Positions 20,854 through 32,629 of a stretch of 64,000 nt of DNA are shown here, one piece after another. The DNA lies in the NCBI GenBank assembly GCA_050084515.1, contig CM114274.1, positions 27,776,001-27,840,000 on the forward strand. The letters are read 5' to 3'. The stretch comes from Blasia pusilla (Eukaryota; Marchantiophyta; Marchantiopsida; Blasiales). How positions within the stretch are numbered: the first letter of the stretch is position 1; each line of letters opens with the position of its first letter. The position numbers were made by a program, and so were the translations under genes. Below the pieces are notes generated by a model. That model searched no databases, was not told where the DNA came from, and saw only the letters and a program-made list of their open reading frames with translations.

Positions 20854-21600
20854 ACGGTTGAGGAGCATGAGCGACACTTGGAGGAGGTATTTCGGCGATT
20901 GCAGTAACATGGACTGAAGTTACATCCAGGCAAGTGCAGATTCTTTCAGGAGCAGATTGAGTACTTGGGACACACCATATACCCGAGTGGGTTAGGCATT
21001 CAGCAGAAGAAGGTAGAGGCTATTGCGCAGATTCCACGCCCTACAGATGTGAGTCGAGTCCTAGCATTTCTTGGACTGGCGAACTTCTATTGACGGTATG
21101 TCGAGGGTTTTAGTGCGATCGCAAAGTCTTTGACCTTGTTGACGAGACTTGATCAGGTTTGGTTGTGGGGAGATGATCAGGAGCGAGCATTTCATGAGCT
21201 CAAGGACAGGTTGACGTCCTCACCCATTTTACAGAGACCGCCCATTCCAGTTACATATGGATTGGAGCATGTTGGGTCTAGGAGCAGTGCTTACTCAGAG
21301 GGATGACGAGGAGAGGAGTTCGTTGTGGCTTATGCAAGCCGATCGAACAACATTGCAGAGGCAAAGTACAGCTCCTACGAGGGAGAGTGCTTGGCTGCAG
21401 TGTGGGGCGTGGCACATTTCAATTGCTATTTATTCGGAAACCCTTTCACACTTATCACTGATCATCAGCCGTTGAGGTGGTTAATGGAGTCCGAAAAGCT
21501 TACGGGAAAGCTTGCTAGGTGGGCTCTATTACTACAGGAGTATGAGTTTGAGGTGGTTCATAGGGGGTTGGAATGCGGATGGGTGGAGTCGTAACCCATG
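20854..21600 (+). pseudogene. gypsy G3 reverse transcriptase thumb and RNase H
   Basis: Starts within RT at TTVEEHERHLEEVFRRLQ, after the catalytic YIDD, so the polymerase active site is absent. It continues with YLGHTIYPSGLG, FLGLANFY and KDRLTSSPIL, then RNase H: a short deletion at the first acidic motif near 21,245, an intact YEGECLAAVWGVAHFNCYLF (about 21,379-21,438) and LITDHQPLRWL. Frames change near 21,100, 21,250 and 21,570. Confidence 0.9.
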
Positions 21601-22920
21601 TCCGAGTCAGAGAGACGACACAAGAGCTCGATGGCACAGAGAGACTGATGAGGAGATGGTGCCCGGTTGGCATGCATGTGCCTATCTTTGTTGGTTGACT
21701 ATGGTAGGTCAGCCCTAGGTGATGACTCCAGTGGTGGGGTTGGATGATGAGTCTTTCGATCCGGAGGTTAGTGAGGAGGCGACAGATGGTCGTGATATCC
21801 ATGACGACATGGAGGTTGTGGAATTTTTGCGCACTGGCGTTATAGCGAGTACAGTGAGTGCTAGGGAGCGGGATTGGATCCTACAGAGAGCCAGGAGGTT
21901 CAGGTGGGAGAGGACTCACATTTTGCGGGTATGGGGAGATGGTAGGATATGAGTGATACCTCATCCTTCCCAACGAGCACCTTTGGTGCGACATGCCCAT
22001 GAGGAGTTGGGACATTTTGGAGTAAAGCGTACTTACAGCTTACTCCAGGTTCAGTATTGGTGGCGCGGCATGCATACTAGGGTACAGCAGTTTGTGGCGA
22101 GATGTATGGTATGTGATAGAGTGCGAGCATCCTTCAATGCTCCCACTTCGCAATTACATCCTTTTCCAATTATGGGTTTAGGTTATCGGTGGAGTTTAGA
22201 CTTTGCGGGATCTTTGCCATTGACGGGGCATCATCATAGGTACGTGTTGGTCATGGTGGAGCATTTCTCTAAGTGGATAGAGTTGGTGGCACTACTAGAC
22301 AAGGTGAGCGAGGGAATAGCTTATGCGTTTCTAGATCGTATGCTTAGTCACTTTGGTGCACCGTCAAAGGTGTTGACTGACCAAGGTACCAAGTTCAGGG
22401 GAGAGTTTCACGCCTTGTGTGATCAGACGCTGATAAATCACCGCACCACGTCCAGAGATCATCCTGAGGCGGATGGGTTGGCGGAGAGATTGGTACAAAC
22501 GGTGAAGAGAGGATTGCGCAAGTATGGCTTGCAGCGGGGACAATTGAGGGAGTGGGACCTACAGTTGCCATGGTTGGCTATGAGTTATCGCTTTAGTCGG
22601 CAGGCATCCCTGGCGTCATTTTCACCATACTTTTTGCTCTTTGGGAGAGAGCCAAATTTACCTACAGTGATTTGACGTGACATGGCGGAGGTAGAGATCT
22701 TGATGATCCAAATGTGTGGGTACAAGCATGTTCTCAGAGGGCGGAGGTTTTTCGTAGAGTTATGCCTATGGCCTTTGAGAACTTAGCTATTGCCTAGCAT
22801 AGAGATACATTGAGGTACGCGACCATTCATGGAGGAGATTATCGTCTAGGGATTAGGAGGTTTCATCCTGAAGATTACGTGTATTTATAACAAGCGGAAC
22901 CCACGACGCTAGATGTCACT
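21601..22920 (+). pseudogene. gypsy G3 integrase (most intact copy)
   Basis: After an acidic linker (21,719-21,952) the frame 21,953-22,675 gives a nearly complete integrase of 240 codons. The HHCC zinc-binding domain is HAHEELGHFGVKRT ... CMVCDRV (about 21,983-22,125). The core DDE residues are in SLDFAG (about 22,194), LTDQGTKF (about 22,375) and GLAERLVQT (about 22,468-22,500). The tail reads SFSPYFLLFGREPNL. A stop at 22,673 and frameshifts break the remainder (RRFHPEDYVYL near 22,857, TTLDVTARRTILRV near 22,905). It is followed by a conserved segment leading to the PHD finger, with no chromodomain. Confidence 0.93.
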
Positions 22921-23111
22921 GCAAGGCGCACGATCCTACGTGTGCACAGGTATTACCGACCGGAGTCCTCATGTTGGAGGGACGGGATGGTATGGTTTGG
23001 AAGGATCATGTGCGCAATAGTGCGCCATGTCATCTTCCGAACGTAGATGGGATGGTGGATCCGAGCTTGGCAGTGGTACCTACAGGCTTGAGGGTGTATG
23101 TTGTACGGATC
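22921..23111 (+). pseudogene. gypsy G3 segment linking integrase to PHD finger
   Basis: One frame reads LEGRDGMVWKDHVRNSAPCH, then NVDGMVDPSLAVVPTG and RVYVVRIC. The same segment is recognisable in G4 (about 32,050-32,200). It occupies the place of the GPY/F and chromodomain tail of chromoviruses but resembles neither. Confidence 0.65.
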
Positions 23112-23235
23112 TGCGAGGGGTGCAGCCACCATGTTGGTATGTGATGATTGTTCTCGAGGGTAGCATATGTCATGTCTAACCCCCCCTCTTGATGTGGTTC
23201 CCACGGAACGATGGATGTGTCCGAGATGTGTATAG
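23112..23235 (+). pseudogene. PHD finger at the C-terminus of gypsy G3 pol
   Basis: The sequence encodes CEGCSH, then after a one-base frame slip MLVCDDCSRG, a TAG codon, HMSCLTPPLLDVVPTERW and MCPRCV, ending at a TAG near 23,233. This is the PHD order C-x2-C ... C-x2-C-x4-x-H-x2-C ... W-x-C-x2-C. The TAG stands where PHD fingers usually have Trp or Tyr before the His. PHD fingers are zinc domains that commonly read histone H3 tails. It is the last coding segment before the polypurine tract (23,294-23,306) and 3' LTR. Parallel remnants are in G4 and G5, so it is a family trait and not a chance ORF. Confidence 0.85.
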
Positions 23236-23293
23236 GGTATTAGGTCATGTTAGATAGATGTGATATTTTCTATCTGGGGGGATCCAACTGCCA

Positions 23294-23306
23294 GCTAGGG
23301 GGGCGG
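23294..23306 (+). other. polypurine tract of gypsy G3
   Basis: AGCTAGGGGGGCGG directly precedes the LTR start TGTGTGATTTCC. G4 has the corresponding GAGGGGGGCGG on the minus strand (about 31,830-31,840). This is where plus-strand DNA synthesis is primed. Confidence 0.65.
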
Positions 23307-23307
23307 T

Positions 23308-24068
23308 TGTGTGATTTCCATGTATATGTATGAGTTGATTTTTTTACATGTGTGGATTGACCCGTGTGTGAGAAAGATCGATGTTGTGTGGTGTAGATAT
23401 GACCCGCGATGTATATTGTGTAGCGATATGTATGTGTATCACATATGCAAGTTGTCACATCTCAGTAGCCGATAGGCCAAGATCTATCGTGGATAGGGCG
23501 TAGGAGCCAACGGACTATCTTGAGTGTAACTTTGTCCCATGGTGTTGGATGAGGTTGAGGATAGGTCCATTGTGTCAGGAACGTTGTTTCTGTTAACTTT
23601 CATGTTGAGGTCTTTTACAGTCAGGTGACATGTTGACCAAGTCATCCGCCCCTGGTAACTTGTGCGCGTAGGTTACCAAGGGAAGGGCTATTTTTAGGGG
23701 AAGAGCCTTTTGGCTCTTCCCAACCCTATATAATAGAGGAAGGTGGCTTTCCTAAGCCATCTTTCTCATGTTGGGCCGTTGGAGCACCTCTCTTGTATGT
23801 GTGTGAGATAGGACTAGGGTGCTAGCATCCGGATTCCTTGATAGCACAGGGTGGACGAGGCTCGATATGTCGATGTAGATTGAAGAGTGGAGTTTTAGGC
23901 CAGGTGTGCCATTTTTACTCCTCTTTATTTTTGTTGTGTGATCTCCATGTATATGTATGAGTTGATTTTTGTACATGTATGGATCGACCCGTGTGTGGGG
24001 AAGATCGGTGTTGTGTGGTAGATGTGACCAACGATGTATGTTGTGTAGCGATATGTATGCGCACGACA
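23308..24068 (+). repeat. gypsy G3 3' LTR, 761 bp, with repeated ends
   Basis: Starts TGTGTGATTTCC and ends GCGCACGACA. Promoter-like CCCTATATAATAGAGG lies at about 23,722-23,737, with a likely transcription start near 23,755. The first ~130 bp (23,308-23,440) is repeated at the end (23,936-24,068). The U3 stretch at 23,640-23,700 matches G1 and G4 LTRs. 23,773-23,930 recurs at 17,288-17,440. Confidence 0.8.
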
Positions 24069-26100
24069 AAGTCATTTCAAAGATCAATAGAATTAAAATT
24101 TGTATGATTAACATTGCATTTCCTTTGTATCTTCTAGGAGCATCTCCAGATTGTATATGGTAATGACATGTATACTTAGTTTTTTCCCATCTTCTCAAGA
24201 GGCCTTACCTACTTTTGTGGTAGTAAAATTCCCAATGTGCCGTAAGATAACCACTCAATCATCATAGTTGTATGGCAATCCAAAGTAGGAAAAATGTGGA
24301 TGCATATCCTCACCCCCCTCAATCCCTCCCTATGCGGAAGTAATTTAACACTTATGTGTTGTAAGTTTATGCTTAAAGAGCCTTTATGCAGATTTCACGA
24401 TTTTCCAACACCTTCCATCAAAACTTTGAACATAGAGAACATATGTGGACGATAGTGTGTAGGTAGGAAATTTTGGCTATTGGTGATGTATGTAGCATGC
24501 ACATTTGATTAGCTTCCTTGAATTTTATGAATACTTTTATTTTTCGGTTTTCATTCTCGCATAGAGATTTATGTTATAATTTCAAAATTTTAACCCTCCA
24601 TCTCTTGACCAATTTTAGTAATGTCTAGTATGGCCGCCTCACTTTAGCTTAACCCCCCTCCCCCGTTCATTTTATTGGTGAATTTGTATAATACTTAAAT
24701 CCAGAAGGTTCATAGCTCAAATGTATATACTGATCCCTGTGTGTTCACATAACATTCTCTTTGAATCTGTAAATTAGGGACCAATCTCTTTTATTCATAT
24801 CAACTCAAAGAACCACCTTCTTTTTCAGACATGTCAAAGTTCACACCATGAAAATGGATCTATGCTTCTAAGATATCAATGTGTATGGACAAACAAATGA
24901 CATTTGAAGTGAGCCTTTGAATTGTGACCTGGCCATTTATGCTTCATTGCTACGATTGTAGAGAAATTTTGTTTTTAATTTTTCCTTTGTAATTTCCATT
25001 GTTAATGCTCCTTGTTGATTGATGCCGTAATCTCTTGATTATTGAAGTGGAATTGAATTACGATTTGTGAACGAAACAATAAAAATTGAAGTAAAACCAT
25101 GTATTGAATAAAATCAAATGGGAATTGGATGAAATGAGGAGCCCACATTCAGAATTCCAACAAAATGTATACCTCATGCGTCCCATGTTCACAAAGGGCA
25201 TTGCTTTCCTTCATGATGTGATTCACTAGATTCTACAAAGTAGTTTGTTTGACATGATGGGAAAACATATTATCGGACTTTTATGAGACCAATAATTTTT
25301 TCCTTGTGGGATGCATTTCCCAAAAAATGTAGAATTATATTACGAGAGTTTAACATACACAAAGACAACATAAAATAGTAGAGATAGATTTTATTAATTA
25401 TAACAAAACTCTCACTTTTTAAAATTTTTGTTCGGTTATTAAATTGGGAAAAAAAAATTTATCCTTTCCTTTTCCAACCACAATCTCTCCATTACAAAAA
25501 TAAAATCATTCTTAAAGATATAATTCTTCTCAGTCCACACTCCTAATTGAAAAAATAAAAATAAAAACCTTGACATTTAAAGAAATTTTTTTTTTTAAAA
25601 GCAGGAAGACTTAGGAACATTGCATGAAGATCTTTTAATGATATGGGGAAAAAGAAATCCCTTTTCCAACCTATATCTCTCCATTTAAAAAATAAAATCA
25701 GGTGGATGTTTTGGGTTATTTGTTAATATCCCTCCTCATTTCGATCCAATAAATAGAATATTAATATACTATCTTTTTTAACATTCTACCTTTAATTTAA
25801 TCTAAGATAAAAATGTTTGAAAATGAAAATTTAATCATAGTATTTCACACAAATGATAGTATGGCTGAAAGAATTTAGAAACTGCAATACACTTCCTTTC
25901 AGCCTTCCAACCGACCCCACCCAGCTTCTCGAGCCACTCTAAAGAATGGGGGAGTCAAAATCTCATGCAAATTTCATAGAATGTGCATCGTCTCTACATG
26001 AAGGATGCTCTAGTGCTTAAAAGCGAGACACCGAGTTTCTGCTCATACGCATAAAATGTCCATTGGATCAAAGTCTACGTAGGTGCACGGGTACAGTAGA
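24069..26100. other. gene-free AT-rich stretch
   Basis: No coding region or recognised element. A ~40-bp motif (CTTTTCCAACC...CTCTCCATT) occurs twice in direct orientation near 25,468-25,507 and 25,660-25,702. Scattered poly(A) and poly(T) tracts. Confidence 0.6.
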
Positions 26101-27299
26101 GTAATTGCCGAACTTAAAGTAGACTTGCCCTCCTCCTCCTCCTTCTTTCCTTACAACAATAATCATTGATTGACCTCGCATCCTTGTCATAATCCATCGT
26201 GCGAACGTTGAGGTGGAGTCGGTTGGTATGCGCGGGGAGGACTAGCCTCGAATGCCCATTTAAACCCTCTTGTAGGCCGTGAGAGAAAATGCAAAAGAAT
26301 CTCTCTCCCACGAAAAAGTGAGCGGAGTGGAAAAGCGCATCCAAGGCTTCTTCTTACGAAATGGAAAGCATGGATGATAGATATTCTTTTCCACTGTATT
26401 TCTTGGACTATATGGGTTTCATCTCGTGCATTCTCAGGATTTGCTCTTCTTCCTCCCCTCTCGTAGTAGAGGGGAAAGAAGCATGCACGATAGATATTCT
26501 CTATTTCTTGGACTCTATGGACCCTAAACGCATCCACGGAATGCAAACACGTATGTAAGTCTATTCTACAGTATTTCTTTGACTACATGGGTTTCGTGTG
26601 GTGTTTTCTAAAGATTTGTTCTTCGTCCTCCCCCTCTTGCGTGGATGGAACCTTGAGAAGTTGATTTGTTCCTGTGTATCTCGAATTTTAAGGAGAGGTT
26701 TGAGCAAAACCGGCCCTTGGTCTTGTTTGTTATGATTCGCTGCCAGCTTACTAAAGTTACCTCCTGGGAGGCACGGAATGAAGCGGAAGAACTTTTGGTA
26801 GATATTCTTTTTCGTACAATTATTCGGAGACAAAAGATCAATCAGCCGAAAAATGAAATGATTATCGATGACATAAATCGCTGGAATCGTTCTTCAATGC
26901 CCGGCGGGGTAGGGCGCGCCATAGTGATCGAAAAGAAAAGGTGTTATGGTTATCATTTAACCCTTGCGTCCCGGTACTTGTTGCCGATGTTTTACGGTAC
27001 ACAATGTGGAGGGGTTGGGTTGGGAGGACGAGCGGATGAACTTTCTACTTGGCTGTATTGAATATATATATGCTAAGCACATGACTGGAACATGCTCTGG
27101 AGGCGCCGATGGAAAGACGACGGTGAGCGAGAGTTACATGACTCGAACATGGTAGCTGAAGATTAATGAGTGTGAAGGATGCGGAGAAATAGTGAGGGTT
27201 TGGATTTCTGGTTGTCATCATTAAAACGAGAGGCGATCTGGTTCTTCGCTCCAACGCTCTTCGACTCGGTAGGCAAAGTTTTGTACTTATGCTAGAAAA
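26101..27299. other. unassigned stretch with short direct duplications
   Basis: Short open frames on both strands (for example 26,666-27,061 plus) resemble no family I recognise. A ~70-bp block (GTATTTCTTGGACTATATGG onward) at about 26,396-26,462 recurs at about 26,570-26,640, with a third partial copy near 26,490-26,522, so the frames there are repeat-derived. Confidence 0.5.
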
Positions 27300-29100
27300 C
27301 ACTAGAACAGATCATACCTACACCACCTACACGCCACCATCTCTAGGTCGCTCAGTTGTGCAGGGCTAGTCACAGTTGTCATTCAAGACTCATAGGCCAT
27401 TAATGCGCGTGGTGAGTTAATGCCCCCCTCTCCTCCAACTGGATCCCTGTAGATATCCGACACCAACGAGGGGAGCGCTCCATAGCGCGAGCTTGTTTGC
27501 ATCGTTGACTCCAACTTTTGACTACATCTACGCGCTGGAGTTGATGGGACACACATGAACCTCGAACGGACGGGCGACATGCTCTATTTGTCTACATCCC
27601 GGGACAGCGATGAGGACTCCGATGTGCCGTGCAGCCGCAGTGCCGTTCATCATTTTCCAAAGCGGCACGCAATATTTATCCGTTACGAAGCCCTACCGGA
27701 CTGGACGTGACTCTGGACACGATACACTCCGCGGACATCTCCGATGGTGATTCGCTCGGTGCTTCGTGAATGTATTACTCCGCTGGTGTCTATCTGGTCT
27801 ATTTACACAGACCTACTAGGAGCTAGCTAGCTAGCTCGTAGCCATGGGGCCGATCATCCACACTATCTTCCGCTTCCGATTGAGACGCTGTGACGCACGC
27901 ATTCACCTACGGTGTCCGGACAGGCTTTCACGCCCGCCCTCTTCTAAATTTCTTTGTTCACACCGCGAGTTCAACTCCTCGTCAATCAATCAACAACAAC
28001 AATCACCAAACAGAGGGCCGTGACAATAGCACCTGGGAGCCAGGATTCATTACTGAAGTCGCTGCGATCTTGCTTCCGCACCTGCGCCTCTCTCGCCGAC
28101 GGGCCGGCTCATTCCAGCCCCTCCAGAGTGCAAGAAATCCTCGTCTCTCCCCGACTCGTCGCTCGTGAGCCATTCAATGATCGGGAGATCCGGGGTAGCC
28201 TCTTAAATTTGAGAATTTTCGATTGATTTAAAAGTTGCCTACGAAAACCGGCTGGAATTCGAGTAGGTCCTTTGTATTTGGTATCTTAAAACCGGTTCAA
28301 CATCCGGAATTACCGTTTCCGATCGGACATTCCGGGCGATGGACCGCGTCCCCCGAAAAAACTCCCCGAACCCTGGAGCCATTCCGCCGGGCTCTGCGTC
28401 GCCTGGACGGACGCATATAAAAGCAAACAAACAATAAAGAAATTAATTAATTAGAAATCCTTCTTCGACAAAGGAGGAAAAAAATAAAGAAACACCACCA
28501 TCACCACCCCCAAAACTCCCAAACAATTCCGGCAGTGCCCGCACGCTCGCCCCTAGGTGGGAGAGTTAAAGTTAACCCTCCACAGCAGTTAGGTCGCTAA
28601 TAAAGAACGAGCTGGCCCGTGAGGCGCGAGCAACTCAGCTCAGCTGCAACGTTTCGACGAAGGCGGAGCACACAGTGGGTAGGCAACTATCCTCTCGCCT
28701 GCGTTTAAACGTTCCCGAGATACGACCCCTTGAGCGAGACGCCACCTACCCGATCCTGTCGTCGACCTCGTACTCCTCCCCCCTCGCTCGGTCGCCCTCC
28801 CTCGTGCTCACCGGTCTGGACTCTGGAGCCCCGACGAACGGCCCCTGACGACCCGCTATCCCCGGTCGTTAGAAGAGGGAAAGGAATAATTCAACCACCG
28901 CGGGACTCGCCGTCGCGGCGTCGCCGATCGTCCCTCCGAGGTCCCGACTCCCCAGCCGCTGCGGTACCAAGAACGCCGTCTAATGCCAATTCAGGGTAGA
29001 TAAGTCCGGTTCTGACCTCTAATTGATGCTACGAGTATCTGTTCCATTAGCCGAGCAGGAGCAGGAGCGGTTGGTCCATACCGTGAGACTGTGAGTGAAG
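27300..29100. other. GC-rich block, no gene recognised
   Basis: Base composition rises sharply against the AT-rich flanks. Contains the simple palindromic run CTAGCTAGCTAGCTAGC near 27,823-27,839 and a proline/arginine-rich plus-strand frame (28,730-28,999, 89 codons) of low complexity. It could be a promoter/5' leader, a decayed gene or an unmethylated island. No splice-consistent coding model was found. Confidence 0.45.
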
Positions 29101-31097
29101 CTTGGGTCGGGCAATAGCAGGAATGATAAATAAGGCACCGCACTGGGAGTTATGATCCTCGTGCGCTGCATAATTCTTTCTTTCTTCCTAAATAATTGAC
29201 CTTTATTTAATTATTTCCCGTAGAACATTCTTACGATATTTAATAATTCGTGCAAAATTATGATGACTGTATTTTAAATATTTTGGTATCAAAATTACAC
29301 ACCACTTTTAGCTTCCAAATTTTTACGAAAACATATTTTTACTAGTAATCCATTTCATTTGGAGTGTATACATTGCATAATGCAAATTATTTTGCAAATA
29401 ATTTTTCAATCCTAAGATGTGATTAGAGATGTGAATCGTAATAGAAATATTTTGGACTCATTCAATGTTACTATTAAATCAATCTTTGGTGTATTAATCA
29501 TTTTCTCGTGGCATTCTAATTTCTCTACTCCCTCGTGTTAATGCTTTCCGTACCATTTCTATTCTTCCTTTTGCCCCTGCCACGTTCGTAATTTTTAACA
29601 TGCTATGTTAGTATATCTTGGATTTTGGTTTTAGAACCCCAAAACCAGGGTTGCATACTAGTTTAAAATAAATGACATCTTAACTACATTTTAGGGTTTT
29701 AATCCTTACAAAATAATCATGCCAACAAATTAATTTAAGATGATCATTTGTACATACAAGTTGCCATATTTCCATACGGTTACAAAATAAATTGATAAAG
29801 AGTTTGTAAGTGTCCACGCAATGCACATTTTAATTCTAATAACTCCCAATCATTTCTTCATACAAAAATGGGTCATAGATCCTAAATCCATTTATACACT
29901 CGTGCAACACGACAATATGGTCTAACTTGAATTCTTTATTGATCATATTTTGTCTTGCCCAAGTATGTTATTAATCTCTCTGCCCTTGAAGAAGTCCCGA
30001 TAAGTTGATCTGCGACGTATTTACCATTTCCCTCCAATTCTCTCTTTACAAAGTCAAAATCAAACCTTGTCACAACACCAAAGGATCCCAAGTACGTACT
30101 TCTTAGCTCCACTATAATGAAATATCTTAACTAGTGTATGTCCTTTTCTTCACTAATGCAAAGGTTGTAGACTCATGGGTAACATCATATGAATATTGTC
30201 ACAAATCAACTTCATGCATGCTTGCAACACACACCTCTATTAAAGAATTAATAAATTTTACTTCATTCAATATCCAAGTCACACCTACACAAGGGATTTG
30301 AAGTAAGTACTTGGATCCTTTGACCAAGAAAAGATTTATAATCAATCTAGTATCTTAGCTTAACTACTCATATTGTCGCCTCTTCATTGAACCACCATAA
30401 CTCTTCCTTAATCCTAATTTTTGTACTAGTTAAGATCTTCATAATTTTCTCCACCAACCATCCCAGTGTAGGATTAATTAGTTGCTCTTTCAACTTAATA
30501 TTCTACTCTAATACTTGGTCTATATCAAGTGACTTTGTCTTATGCTCTAATTAATTGATTTTCCTAACATAACCTGGCAACAAAAACTCTATTTTATTCC
30601 TAGCATTCTATGCTCTCTTAACCCTTTATCTCAAACCCTAAATCTTTTGGACCACGTACTAGAAACTCTCTAACACTATGCCATGCTCTTCTATAGCCCT
30701 TGGTATCAAGATCTATCATTACTCCTCCTTACTTATCTTCTAACTATGCCATAGCCTCCTTCATTCTCTTCAATATTCGTTCTTCCATAATCTCTCTTCC
30801 TAACGAAACTAAAAACTATTGGAACTTTGTCTCCTTCCTATATTTCAGCTCCCTCTACTTCCAACGGTTCTCCTTCACTACTTTTGCCTCGCTTACTATA
30901 CCTTATGTTTCTTCTTACTATTGGAGTAAAGTTCTTCTCCACCCATTCCCATGTATTTGCAATTCCTTCATTTAAATTTACAACTTCATCCACATTGATG
31001 ATTTCCACTTTGCCTTCCATAGAAGCGTGCAATTCTTCTTTATCACAACATTTCTTTGCAACCCACAAGTATACCAAATGAACACCCGTGTACATCA
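29101..31097. other. gene-free AT-rich stretch with candidate Helitron end
   Basis: No coding region. At 29,625-29,661 a short hairpin (GGTTTT ... AAAACC) is followed 11 bases later by CTAG and then T, the layout of a Helitron 3' terminus. The plus frame at 30,700-30,975 and others here are pyrimidine-rich chance frames. Confidence 0.4.
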
Positions 31098-31828
31098 TGT
31101 GATGCACGTACACATCGCTACACAATGTACATTGCAAATCACATCTACAAACATCATCGATCTCCCCAACACACAGGTAAATCCACGCATACAAAAATTG
31201 ACTTCTACATGTACATCAAGACCATGCAACAAAATTGAAGTAAAATTGGCTCACACGGCCAACTCTACTCTCAATTTTACATGGTAATATTAATCCACAT
31301 TCACCCTCTACTATGAGAGAAACCGAACCCTAAAACCTAGTTCCTACCAACCCCTTGTAAGCAAGCTGCTCCAAAGGTTGAACATGATAAGGATGGGTTG
31401 AGAGATCCATCATCCCCCCCCTTCTCTCTTTTAGTCTTCTAAAGAGTAAAAAAATCCTTCCCCTAAAGATAGCCCTCCCAGCGGTTACATGTGTACATAG
31501 GTTATCGAGTGACCATTGACTCAGTCAATTGGCCATCTGGTCCAAAGTAGATGAGGGGATTTATTCCAAACAAAAATCTTGATTCAATGAAGTTATCTCC
31601 AACCTTGTCCCACACCTTGGGAAGTTATGCCCAAATAGGAACATCTTGCCGACCCTCCATATCGTCGACACAATAGATATCTACTTGTCACCTAACAACG
31701 ATGTTAAATTATCGTGTGCATCCACATCGTTGATTACATGTACACACAAAACATCACTGATCTCCCCAACACACAGAGATCCACACACATACAAAAATAG
31801 ACTCATGCATGTACAATGAGACCATACA
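31098..31828 (-). repeat. gypsy G4 3' LTR, 731 bp
   Basis: Minus-orientation LTR: low end TGTGATGCACGTACACATCG, high end ...GAGACCATACA next to a polypurine tract. Both ends carry the same ~130-bp sequence (31,098-31,230 and 31,690-31,828), as in G3. The stretch CTTCCCCTAAAGATAGCCCT near 31,458 matches G3 U3. Confidence 0.75.
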
Positions 31829-31919
31829 ACCGCCCCCCTCATTGGAAATTGGATCCCCTAACTCCATATAGCACATATCACATATTTATAACATGAGTTC
31901 ATATCCTATACACATAACC

Positions 31920-32045
31920 ATTTTCTTGTGTGAAATGCATTAAGAGGAGGGGATCAGACACGCCATATGCCAGTAATGCTATCCTCTATAACAACCATCA
32001 CACACCAATATGGTGGATGCATCCCTCATAGATCCACATGACATG
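31920..32045 (-). pseudogene. PHD finger remnant of gypsy G4
   Basis: Minus-strand reading gives EGC, then ILVCDGCYRG, a stop and two extra residues, then WHMACLIP. The order Cys-x2-Cys ... Trp-His-Met-x-Cys-Leu matches the second half of the G3 and G5 PHD fingers. The final W-x-C-x2-C is eroded. It lies between integrase and the polypurine tract, as in G3. Confidence 0.7.
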
Positions 32046-32629
32046 TACCTCAAGCGTGGAGGTACTACTACCAAGCTTGGACCCACTATCTTGTTTACGT
32101 TGATAAGATGGAAATGGGTAGGGTTTTGCACACGATCCTTCCAAATCATACCATCCTATTCCTCCAACATGAAGACTCTAGTGGGTAACACCTCCTGCAC
32201 AAGCAAAATCGTATGCCTTTTAGTGACATCTAGTGTCATGGGTGCCGCCTAGCTAGTGTACGTAAGTACACATAATATCCAAAAAGGGAACCACATAATC
32301 TCTTGACGATAGCCTCCTTCACAAAAGGCTGCGTACCTTAATGTATCCCTATGTTGAGCAATAGCTGAGTTCTCAAATGCCATGGGCACAACTTTATGAA
32401 AAATCTCTGCCCTCTCAGAATAAGCTCATACTCGTACATCCGAGTCATCGAGGTCCAACTCCTCTACTATGTCATGTCAAATAGTTGTATGTAAGTCTAG
32501 TTGTCTCCCATAGAGCAAAAAGTATGGTAAAAATAATGCCTATAATATCAACTGACTAAAGAAATATTTCATAGCTAATCATGGCAACTAAAGGTTCTGC
32601 TCCCTCAAATGCATAGTTGCACAAAAACG
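32046..32629 (-). pseudogene. gypsy G4 integrase C-terminal remnant
   Basis: Minus-strand frames read LPYFLLYGRQLDL, ELDLDDSDVRV, AFENSAIAQHRDTLRYA and PMTLDVTKRHTILLV, aligning with the integrase tail of G1 and G3. Many stops. The catalytic core and the RT are absent: the sequence goes straight to an inserted repeat and then methyltransferase. Confidence 0.8.

Noticed and set aside
22921-23111. Chromodomain after integrase in gypsy G3
   Set aside because: No chromodomain aromatic cage pattern; the segment leads into a PHD-type Cys/His array instead.
26561-27061. Overlapping open frames on both strands
   Set aside because: They overlap a direct duplication and share no family similarity; treated as repeat-derived.
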